DNA of 64,000 nucleotides from positions 62,001-126,000 of the forward strand of contig JAUZRR010000007.1 in the NCBI GenBank assembly GCA_030950285.1, read 5' to 3'. The stretch's first letter is position 1. Each line of letters opens with the position of its first letter. Source of the stretch: Planctomycetota bacterium. Lineage in GTDB: Bacteria; Planctomycetota; Phycisphaerae; Phycisphaerales; UBA1924. Positions 57,807-64,000 of the stretch are shown here, piece by piece. A program made the position numbers and the translations under genes. The notes under the pieces were generated by a model that was not told where the DNA came from, ran no database searches, and saw nothing but the letters and a program-made list of their open reading frames with translations.

Positions 57807-59387
57807 ATGAACCTGTCACACTATTTCGAGCACTGGTCGATCGTGGAGAACCCGTTCAAGGGCGAGGAGGCCCGCGACGACGGGGTCTTTGCCAGGCTCG
57901 GGTTGCCCGATGCTGCGGGGGCTGGTGCGGGGCCCGGTGCCGGGGTTGGTGTGGGCGGGCCGATCGCGGCGCATTCGGACTTTGAGAAGATCCTCGGGTC
58001 GTTGGCACGGCCTTCGACTTCGGTGGTGTTTGGGGAGAAGGGTTCGGGCAAGACGGCGATCCGGATGCAGCTTGCTGAGCAGATTCGGCAGCACAATCTT
58101 GCAAATCCCGATCGTGGTGTGTGGGTGATTCCGTACGACGATCTCAACGCGGTGCTTGACTGTCTGCACGAGCGGACCGGCGAGAGCGACGCGGGCAAGT
58201 CTTTGGCAAGCATGAGGCTGGTGGACCATATTGATGCGTTGTTGTCGATCGCGACGACGTCGGTGGTTGAGCAGATCATCGAGGGGCCAGCAGCCAATGC
58301 GCCGAGCCCAGTGCCGAGTGACGCGGCCCGACGGCTGCGCAAGGGCGGGCGCGAGTTGATCCGTGACCTGTTGCTCTTGCAGGCGGTGTACGACAACGCC
58401 GAGCAGGCGGTCGCGCGGGGCAAGGACCTTCGGCGGCGGTTCCGGGTGTGGCGCAGCTGGCAGCGGCTGGTGCTGCGGGGGCTGGCGTGGTCGGGTTGGG
58501 TGTTGCCGGCGGCGGGGGCGTGGTACGCGTTCTTTGGGGTGGCCGACGACGCCGAGACGCTGGCGTTGACGGTCAAGATCGCGGCGGGGGTGTTTGCCGC
58601 GGCGTGGCTCGTGCTCGCGGCGAAGGAGTTTCTCTTTGAGCGCGGGCGGCTGCTGTTGCTCGGGCGGCGGCTGCGGAAACAGTTGCGGACACTGCGGCGG
58701 ACGGAGCGGTCTCTTTCGGCGACGGTGGGGAAGCTGGCGGGGGGGGATCAGTCTTTGCTGGTGTTGCCTTTGACGGATTCCGACGAGACGCGGTACGCGA
58801 TGCTGGATCGGCTCAAGCGAGTGTTGCGGGCGCTTGGGTATCGGGGGGTGATCGTGCTGGTGGACCGGGTGGACGAGCCGACGCTTGTGAACGGTGACCC
58901 AGAGCGGATGCGTTCGGTGGTGTGGCCGATGTTCAACAACAAGTTTTTGCAGCAGGAGTCGTTCGGGCTGAAGATGCTGTTGCCGGTCGAGCTGCGGCAT
59001 GCGCTGTTCAAGGAATCGAGCGCGTTCTTTCAGGAGGCGCGTCTCGACAAGCAGAACCTGGTCGAGCGTTTGAGCTGGACGGGGTCGATGCTCTATGACC
59101 TGTGCGACGCGAGGCTCCGGGCGTGCCGCGCGGATGATGCCGAGCCGATGAGCCTGCTTGATTTGTTTGCTGAGGACGTGACGGGGCGGGACGTGGTGGA
59201 TGCGCTCGACCAGATGCATCAGCCTCGGGACGCGTTCAAGTTGCTCTACCGGTGTTTGAGCGAGCACTGCTCGAACGTGACGGCCGAGCAAGGGCAGTGG
59301 CGGGTGCCTCGGCTTGTGCTCGAGCACGTGCGGAAGCAGGAAGCCGAGCGGGTGCAGCAGTTGTATCGGGGGATTCGCCCGGCGTAG
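57807..59387 (+). CDS. Membrane-associated P-loop NTPase of unknown function
   Basis: This 526-residue protein has MNLSHYFEHWSIVENPFKGEE, a low-complexity insert (AGAGAGPGAGVGVGG, ~37-51), Walker A VVFGEKGSGKTAIRM (~73-87), a helical region, two adjacent membrane segments (~228-275), a basic helix (GRRLRKQLRTLRRTERS), and Walker B VIVLVDRVDEP (~348) followed by KFLQQE and ELRHALFKESSAFF. This looks like a STAND/KAP-type ATPase with its membrane hairpin between Walker A and B, as in KAP NTPases. I do not recognise a known function. No Shine-Dalgarno sequence is visible. Confidence 0.7.
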   Translation: MNLSHYFEHWSIVENPFKGEEARDDGVFARLGLPDAAGAGAGPGAGVGVGGPIAAHSDFEKILGSLARPSTSVVFGEKGSGKTAIRMQLAEQIRQHNLANPDRGVWVIPYDDLNAVLDCLHERTGESDAGKSLASMRLVDHIDALLSIATTSVVEQIIEGPAANAPSPVPSDAARRLRKGGRELIRDLLLLQAVYDNAEQAVARGKDLRRRFRVWRSWQRLVLRGLAWSGWVLPAAGAWYAFFGVADDAETLALTVKIAAGVFAAAWLVLAAKEFLFERGRLLLLGRRLRKQLRTLRRTERSLSATVGKLAGGDQSLLVLPLTDSDETRYAMLDRLKRVLRALGYRGVIVLVDRVDEPTLVNGDPERMRSVVWPMFNNKFLQQESFGLKMLLPVELRHALFKESSAFFQEARLDKQNLVERLSWTGSMLYDLCDARLRACRADDAEPMSLLDLFAEDVTGRDVVDALDQMHQPRDAFKLLYRCLSEHCSNVTAEQGQWRVPRLVLEHVRKQEAERVQQLYRGIRPA

Positions 59388-59398
59388 GTGTGGTCTGG

Positions 59399-59404
59399 TA
59401 TGCT
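59399..59404 (+). promoter_or_regulatory. Putative extended -10 box TGGTATGCT
   Basis: TATGCT, preceded by TGG, ends 6 nt before the ATG of the lipoprotein metallo-hydrolase gene. Confidence 0.45.
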
Positions 59405-59410
59405 CTCACA

Positions 59411-60385
59411 ATGAGCCGAATCTGCTTGCTCTGTCTTGTGGTCGTGCTGTTGTCCGGGTGTGGCGGAATCCGCCGGGACATGTCGCCCAGAGTTGTCGTC
59501 CTCGGCATCGCCCAGGACGGCGGCGTGCCGCAGGCGGGGAGCTTTGGTGACCGGCGCTGGGGTGAGGCGAACGGGCAGCGGCTGGTTGTGTGTCTGGGGC
59601 TGATCGATCCGCGTACCGATCGTGTGTGGATGTTTGACGCGACGCCCGACTTTCGGCGGCAGCTCTACGACCTGCACGCCGAGGCGCAGGGGGCGGCGTG
59701 GGAGTGGCGTGCGAGTAACCGCCCGGGTGAGCCGAGGCCCGCGGCGCTCGATGGTATTTTTTTGACGCACGCGCACATCGGGCACTACACGGGGCTGATG
59801 TTTCTGGGGCACGAGTCGATGGGGGCCGGCGGCGTGCCGGTGTACGCGATGCCTCGGATGCGGGGGTTTCTGGAGGGCAACGGGCCTTGGGATCAGTTGG
59901 TGCGCTTTGAGAACATCGAGCTGCGCACGCTCGGGGCGGGCGAGGCGGTTCACCTGGGCGAGGGGCTTTCGGTGACGCCGATTCTTGTGCCGCACCGGCA
60001 GGAGTATTCCGAGGTCGTCGGCTACCGGATCGACGGCCCGACCCGCTCGGTGCTCTACATCCCCGACATCGATTCGTGGGAAGAGTTCGACGCGATGGGC
60101 ACGCGGATCGAAGACATGATCGCTCGCGTGGATATCGCGTATCTCGACGGCACGTTCTTTGCCAACGGTGAGATCCCCGGTCGGGATATGCGAGGGTTCC
60201 CGCACCCCTTCATCACAAACAGCCTGGAGCGGTTCGCGGCGTTGCCCGAAGCCGAGCGAGCAAAGGTGCGGTTCTTGCACCTCAACCACACCAATCCGGC
60301 GCTGCATCCGAGCGGCCCGGCGCAGGGGGTGATCCGGCGTGCGGGCATGCGGGTGGCGGCGGAGGGGGAGACCGAAGGGCTCTAA
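59411..60385 (+). CDS. Lipoprotein metallo-beta-lactamase-fold hydrolase (PqqB-like)
   Basis: This 324-residue protein begins with a lipoprotein signal (CLLCLVVVLLSGC, lipobox LSGC ending at Cys17), to be lipidated by Lgt. The mature part is an MBL fold: VVVLGIAQDGGVPQAG is the PqqB-type N-terminus, FLTHAHIGHYTGLMFLG the metal site (~118-134; HxHxGH in place of HxHxDH), and DGTFF and LHLNHTNP are the later ligands. PqqB itself is cytosolic, so this is a secreted homologue whose substrate is unknown; a role in PQQ synthesis is not supported because no other pqq gene is nearby. Confidence 0.82.
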   Translation: MSRICLLCLVVVLLSGCGGIRRDMSPRVVVLGIAQDGGVPQAGSFGDRRWGEANGQRLVVCLGLIDPRTDRVWMFDATPDFRRQLYDLHAEAQGAAWEWRASNRPGEPRPAALDGIFLTHAHIGHYTGLMFLGHESMGAGGVPVYAMPRMRGFLEGNGPWDQLVRFENIELRTLGAGEAVHLGEGLSVTPILVPHRQEYSEVVGYRIDGPTRSVLYIPDIDSWEEFDAMGTRIEDMIARVDIAYLDGTFFANGEIPGRDMRGFPHPFITNSLERFAALPEAERAKVRFLHLNHTNPALHPSGPAQGVIRRAGMRVAAEGETEGL

Positions 60386-60503
60386 AGACGTTCTGACACA
60401 GCACGGTTGCCCTTTTTAGAGCTGCTCGCGGTCATTGGCGGGAGATTCTTTATACTGGGCGTCAGCAAGACGACGAACAGCAATGTGGGGCGAGGAGCAA
60501 GAC

Positions 60504-60600
60504 GGAACCTCTGAACAAAGCCGGCCAACTTGGTTGTTTCTGTCTGGGACGGCACCAATGCGGGCTGGGAAGTCCGCCCTCCTGATTGTTCAGAGGTTCC
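60504..60600. mobile_element. MITE-like 97-bp element with 15-bp inverted ends
   Basis: GGAACCTCTGAACAA (60504-60518) and TTGTTCAGAGGTTCC (60586-60600) are perfect inverted repeats. This end sequence resembles termini of some insertion sequences; I see no matching target duplication and no transposase, so it could be a MITE or a deleted IS. Confidence 0.5.
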
Positions 60601-60751
60601 TGTTGTGAATACTCAGGACTTTGTTCTTTTTCTGAACCTGTGGGTCGCAGGTGATGAGACGGCCGATTGGAACAATGACAGCATGATCGATACGCGAGAC
60701 TTTCTTGCATATCTGAACGATTGGGTTGCGGGCTGTTCGTCCGGGTTGTGA
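60530..60751 (+). pseudogene. Dockerin-domain fragment (remnant)
   Basis: The frame encodes VVNTQDFVLFLNLWVAGDE and then DWNNDSMIDTRDFLAYLNDW ending in CSSGL, i.e. a nearly complete GC-type dockerin like the tail of the 44355-46619 protein. Its first repeat lacks the DxNxDG loop, replaced by the end of the MITE-like element, and there is no signal peptide or large N-terminal region. It is most likely the 3' remnant of a secreted protein gene whose body was lost, perhaps by the insertion. Confidence 0.5.
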
Positions 60752-61098
60752 GCGTCGTTGTCATCTTCCATGGTGCTTACCTCGTCTCGTAGTTTCAGCA
60801 TCTCGCTGACTCTCGGTTCTGCTGAAATCGAGGCTTTCGAATCGTCAGCATCCAGTGGGATGAGCGTCTCGCCCCGCTCAGAGAGCGTCTCGGAAACCAC
60901 GCAGAGACCTTTCCCGCGCGGGCGAGACTCGACGCATTGATCCGTCACGCAGAACCCATAGCCGTTGATTCTTGAATGCCTCTGTCTGTTTCGGGGTGGT
61001 GTGGATTCCCTGCTGCCAGAGTTGGTGCAGATTTTTCTGAACATGTGGCCTGTTTGGACACGCTCGCTGAAATAGACTCTTTCCCTTGGCCAACAACA
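60613..61098 (-). CDS. Doubtful hypothetical protein or degenerate gene
   Basis: The minus strand is open for ~160 codons. The stretch GYGFCVTDQCVESRPRGKGL then CVVSETLSERGETLIPLDAD looks less repetitive than the shadow frames elsewhere and the base composition is less G-rich than in neighbours, but it overlaps the dockerin fragment on the other strand, has no Shine-Dalgarno sequence, and the upstream part (ACPNRPHVQKNLHQLWQQ) is in another frame, as in a frameshifted pseudogene. No family is recognised. Boundaries are approximate. Confidence 0.2.
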   Translation of the reverse strand, partial: CCWPRERVYFSERVQTGHMFRKICTNSGSRESTPPRNRQRHSRINGYGFCVTDQCVESRPRGKGLCVVSETLSERGETLIPLDADDSKASISAEPRVSEMLKLRDEVSTMEDDNDAHNPDEQPATQSFRYARKSRVSIMLSLFQSAVSSPATHRFRKRTKS

Positions 61099-61138
61099 CG
61101 TCTTTCCGAGCTTTCTGTCATTTTCCGCGTGAGTGCCC

Positions 61139-61873
61139 ATGATCCGCTGCACCGACGTTTACAAGTCGTATTCCCTCGGCAGCCGGGCGGTGCCTGCGCT
61201 GCGCGGGGCGTCGCTCGAGATCGGCGAGCCGGGTTTTTACGCGATCATGGGGCAGTCGGGGTCCGGCAAGTCCACGCTGTTGCATCTGTTGGCGACGCTC
61301 GATCGGCCGGACTCTGGCGAGATCGAGATCGGCGGGCGGAGCGTACACGATCTTTCGGAGCGCGAAGCGACGGACTTTCGAAGGCGCGGGCTGGGGATTG
61401 TGTTCCAGCAGTTCAATCTGATCCCGACGCTCTCGGCTGCCGAGAACATCGAGCTGCCTGGGTTGCTCGCGGGGGACGAGCCGCGCGGGTTGCGCAAGCG
61501 GGCGGTCGAGTTGCTCGACCTGCTCGGGCTCGCGGATCGGGCTGCGCATCGTCCCGAAGCAATGTCGGGCGGCGAACAGCAGCGGGTGGCGATCGCGCGG
61601 GCGCTGTTCTATTCGCCGCCGGTGTTGCTCGCCGATGAGCCGACGGGGAATCTGGATTCTGTGAACGCCGAGCGGTTGTGGTCGTTGCTTGAATCGCTCG
61701 CGGCTGAGCACGAGATGACGGTGTTGATGGTGACGCACGAGCCGGCGGCGGCGGCGCACTGCCGGCGGGTGTTTCTGCTGCAGGACGGGCGGGTTTGCGG
61801 CGAGATAGAAACGGAGGGGCTCGATGCGGTCGGTGTGGCGGCTCGCTATCAGCAGACTCTCGGTCCGGCCTAG
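61139..61873 (+). CDS. ABC transporter ATP-binding protein (LolD/MacB type)
   Basis: This 244-residue ATPase has Walker A GQSGSGKST (38-46), the Q-loop GIVFQQFNLIPTLSAAENI (85-103), signature MSGGEQQRVAIARAL (141-155), Walker B VLLADEPTGNLDS (161-173) and the switch His in MVTHEP. The NLIPTLSAxENI and GLxxR pattern is typical of the LolD/MacB/FtsE-like group that work with FtsX-type permeases, and the next gene encodes one. The ATG at 61139 fits the usual N-terminus; a GTG 6 nt earlier is possible. Confidence 0.92.
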   Translation: MIRCTDVYKSYSLGSRAVPALRGASLEIGEPGFYAIMGQSGSGKSTLLHLLATLDRPDSGEIEIGGRSVHDLSEREATDFRRRGLGIVFQQFNLIPTLSAAENIELPGLLAGDEPRGLRKRAVELLDLLGLADRAAHRPEAMSGGEQQRVAIARALFYSPPVLLADEPTGNLDSVNAERLWSLLESLAAEHEMTVLMVTHEPAAAAHCRRVFLLQDGRVCGEIETEGLDAVGVAARYQQTLGPA

Positions 61874-64000
61874 CCGCACGATTCTCATCGTGCTTGCGGT
61901 CGCGTTGTCGGCTGCGCTGATCACGGTGGTGTCGAGCGCGATGGCGTCGCTGAACGCGGCGATCCGCGGGCAACTCGACCGCACGGTCGGAGCGGCCGAC
62001 GTCGTGTTCAAGCCGGCGACTTCGGTGCGGGCGGTACCGGCCGACTGGGTGGCAAGGGTCGAGGCGTGGCCGGGGGTCGAGGTTGCTTCTCCCTCGCGGC
62101 AGGAGTCACTCCGGCTCGAGCTCTCGACCGAAGTGCTCGTGGCGCCGGCCGAGGGAACAGACGGTGCGTGGACGCGCGGGGCGCGCACGCTCGACCTGTC
62201 CACCGTTGTCTACGGCGTGGACTTTATGAACTGGCAGCAGCTCCGGCCGGTTGAACTGGTTGCGGGAAGAATGCCGGAGTCGCCGGGGGAGATCGTCGTC
62301 GACGGGCTCGTGGCCGAGCGGCTTACGTTCCGCTATCAGGCTGAGGAACGCGGCGCGGGGCGCTACGGCATCGCGGTCGGGACCGCGGTCTATGAACGCG
62401 ACGCGGTCGAGATTCCGACGAGCGTTGCACGCGAGGCCGAGGCTGCGGAGATCAATGCGGGCGTCGGGCTTCGGCTCGGTGACACGCTGCGGGTGCGGCG
62501 GTTGCTGCGTTCGCCGGGGGAGTTTGTCGTGGTGGGGATCGCGCGGCAAGCCCCGCTGGGGGGACGCCCGCAGGCGTACACGTCACTGGAATCACTCGCG
62601 GCGGCGGTCGGTGGCGGGGGGAAACTGACCGAGATCGAGCTGAGGCTCGCGGCGGGGTTTGAGCCGGGCGCGTTTGCCCAGACGCACAGCCCGGAGGTGC
62701 CCGAGGGATTTGTTCTCACGACGACGGCGCGGGTGACAGCCAACGTCGAGAAGAATCTCGCGTCGAGTCAGCTCGGGCTTGTCCTCGCGACGGTGTTGGC
62801 GTTCCTCACTGCGTCGTTTATTATCTTTACGGGGCTCACCGTGGACGCCGCCGAGCAGCAGCGTGAGTTGGCGATGCTGCGGTGTATCGGCGCGAGTCGG
62901 TCGCAACTGGCGGCGTTCCAGCTTCTCGTTGGCGGGTTCATCGGGCTGGCCGGCGCGGCGTTGGGAGTGCCTCTGGGCCTGGGCATCGCGGCGGCGATTG
63001 TCACTGTCTTTCGTGAGTACATTCCAGATGGCACGATCATCAACCCGCTGGGATTGGTGCTTGCGCCGGCGGGGAGTCTCTTTGCCGGATTGCTCGGAGC
63101 GGCGTGGCCTGCGTGGCGAGCGTCGCGGACGACCCCGCTCAGGGCGATGGCGTCCCGGGCAACGTCGCCGAGCCGTCGGGCCATCGTGGGAGCGACGCTG
63201 GTCGCGGTGCTGGGCATGGGGATTCAGCTTCTTACTTTCATGGTGCCGCGTGATGGACAGGTGATGTTCTGGGCATACGCAACTGTTGGGCTGCCCGCGG
63301 TATTCTTCGGGTATTTCTTCTTTTCGGTGCCGGTGATGGGGTTGGTCACGCGGGTATTCGGGCCGATCGTTGTGCGGGTGTTGCGTGTGCCGCGAGGGCT
63401 GGTCGAGCGGCTCGTCGCGGCAACCCCATTCCGCTACGGGTTCACCGCCGGAGCGATGATGGCGGGGCTTGCGCTCATGGTCGGGCTCTGGACCCAGGGC
63501 GGGGCGCTGCTGCGTGATTGGTTGGAAAAATTGCAGTTTCCCGATGCCTTTGTCAGCGGACTGAACATCCCGGCGGAGGCGCAGGCGACACTCAACGGGT
63601 TGCCCTTCGTCACGGGGACGTGCGCGATTACACTGCACCCGGTCGAGACCGACGCCTTTGGTGTGCGTGCGCTCCAGCAGTATTACACAACCTTTGTTGC
63701 CTTTGAGACAGAGCCGTTCTTTGAAATGACGAATCTGACGTGGGTCGCGGGAGATCCCGAGGTTGCAAAGCGACGGCTCAGAGAGGGCGGGGCGGTTATT
63801 ATTGCCCGTGAGTTTCAGGTTGCCCAGGGGTTGAGCGTCGGTGACACGTTCACCTGCCGGGACAACGGGGCCGAGCACGGGTTCGAGATTGTCGGCGTTG
63901 TCACCAGCCCGGGGTTAGAGATTGTAAGTAAGTTTTTTGATATCGGATCGGAATACACCCAGCAGGCGTTGCACGCGGTCTTTGGCTCGCGAGACGACCT
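61824..64000 (+). CDS. FtsX-like (MacB-type) ABC permease, cut by window end
   Basis: The frame is open from ATG 61824 to the window end, giving 725 residues of a longer protein. It has an N-terminal membrane segment (TILIVLAVALSAALITVVSS, ~18-37), a large periplasmic domain (~40-310), an FtsX domain of three membrane segments (LGLVLATVLAFLTASFIIFTG, ~315-335, then ELAMLRCIGASRSQL, the coupling motif, and two more), then a second half beginning at ~460 with more membrane segments. This duplicated layout is the LolC/E- or YtrF-like permease of peptide or lipid exporters. GGAGGGG is 4 nt before the ATG, which overlaps the ATPase gene by 50 bp. Confidence 0.88.
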   Translation, partial: MRSVWRLAISRLSVRPSRTILIVLAVALSAALITVVSSAMASLNAAIRGQLDRTVGAADVVFKPATSVRAVPADWVARVEAWPGVEVASPSRQESLRLELSTEVLVAPAEGTDGAWTRGARTLDLSTVVYGVDFMNWQQLRPVELVAGRMPESPGEIVVDGLVAERLTFRYQAEERGAGRYGIAVGTAVYERDAVEIPTSVAREAEAAEINAGVGLRLGDTLRVRRLLRSPGEFVVVGIARQAPLGGRPQAYTSLESLAAAVGGGGKLTEIELRLAAGFEPGAFAQTHSPEVPEGFVLTTTARVTANVEKNLASSQLGLVLATVLAFLTASFIIFTGLTVDAAEQQRELAMLRCIGASRSQLAAFQLLVGGFIGLAGAALGVPLGLGIAAAIVTVFREYIPDGTIINPLGLVLAPAGSLFAGLLGAAWPAWRASRTTPLRAMASRATSPSRRAIVGATLVAVLGMGIQLLTFMVPRDGQVMFWAYATVGLPAVFFGYFFFSVPVMGLVTRVFGPIVVRVLRVPRGLVERLVAATPFRYGFTAGAMMAGLALMVGLWTQGGALLRDWLEKLQFPDAFVSGLNIPAEAQATLNGLPFVTGTCAITLHPVETDAFGVRALQQYYTTFVAFETEPFFEMTNLTWVAGDPEVAKRRLREGGAVIIAREFQVAQGLSVGDTFTCRDNGAEHGFEIVGVVTSPGLEIVSKFFDIGSEYTQQALHAVFGSRDD

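Larger units (their letters stand above)
60386..61138. other. 753-bp mostly non-coding region with mobile-element traces
   Basis: From left to right: a degenerate type A palindrome (TTTTTAGAGCTGCTCGCG, 60413-60430), a TATACT hexamer (60451-60456), a 97-bp element with 15-bp terminal inverted repeats, a dockerin fragment, and ~390 bp of lower-G+C sequence with only doubtful minus-strand coding. It separates the lipoprotein gene from the ABC-transporter genes. Confidence 0.6.

Noticed and set aside
57807-60385. Novel defence system made of the NTPase and the metallo-hydrolase
   Set aside because: No effector, nuclease, toxin or mobile-island context; neighbours are housekeeping genes, so a defence role is only speculation.
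59411-60385. True pqqB for PQQ cofactor synthesis
   Set aside because: The protein has a lipoprotein signal and no pqqA, C, D or E gene is nearby.

Overview
The window (about two-thirds G+C, very G-rich on the coding strand) looks like the chromosome of a planctomycete, most likely class Phycisphaerae. The clues are a secreted beta-propeller-like protein ending in a GC-type dockerin, a planctomycete-style mini zinc ribbon, Gram-negative envelope genes (lgt, a WaaP-like kinase, an ArnT-like transferase, ExbD) beside a conserved murC-murB-ddl-ftsQ block, and many short palindromic repeats. This assignment is inferred from gene content; no marker gene such as rRNA is present. Almost everything is housekeeping. 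I see no prophage, complete insertion sequence, CRISPR array or recognisable defence island.

Layout. 1-9 kb: rluA-type pseudouridine synthase (cut by the window start), hemW, an FHA protein, a mini zinc ribbon, purA, a zinc-ribbon membrane protein, aroC, aat and three tandem paralogous small membrane proteins. 9-16 kb: a methyltransferase, a WaaP-like kinase divergent from a KdtX-like glycosyltransferase, ruvC, a PurS-PurL fusion and rnhA. 16-23 kb: a type IV pilus operon (pilT, pilC, two prepilins and a 1011-residue PilX-like protein with calcium-type motifs). 23-28.5 kb, minus strand: YqaA-like protein, lgt, HAD hydrolase, truD, bifunctional-nuclease-family protein and NAD(P)HX epimerase. 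28.5-38 kb: membrane glycosyltransferase, exbD, TlpA-like thioredoxin, TonB-like protein, and an nfeD-nfeD-floA operon with a Nudix gene. 38-44 kb: murC, murB, ddl, ftsQ-like, a membrane protein and greA. 44-50 kb: the dockerin protein, a secreted protein, fabH, tRNA-Ser(GGA) and a PAP2 phosphatase. 50-64 kb: ArnT-like transferase, truB, dinG-like helicase, methyltransferase, phosphomannomutase, a membrane P-loop NTPase, a lipoprotein metallo-hydrolase, a dockerin remnant, and an ABC ATPase with an FtsX-like permease cut by the window end.

Three window-wide patterns stand out. (1) At least 16 copies of a ~27-bp palindrome with core CCCCTCGCTTGCGCGAGGGG occur, mostly as inverted pairs forming a ~75-80 bp element. 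Most copies are intergenic, but some are translated in frame inside purL and at the end of a glycosyltransferase. (2) GGT/GGG-rich microsatellites encode Gly, Gly-Val or His-Pro tracts inside conserved genes (purA, murC, purL, dinG-like, ArnT-like, kinase). (3) About fifteen transcription-unit-first genes lack a Shine-Dalgarno sequence and instead have a TAnnnT hexamer 4-8 nt (usually 5-8) before the start codon, as expected for leaderless mRNAs, while many operon-internal genes have good Shine-Dalgarno sequences.
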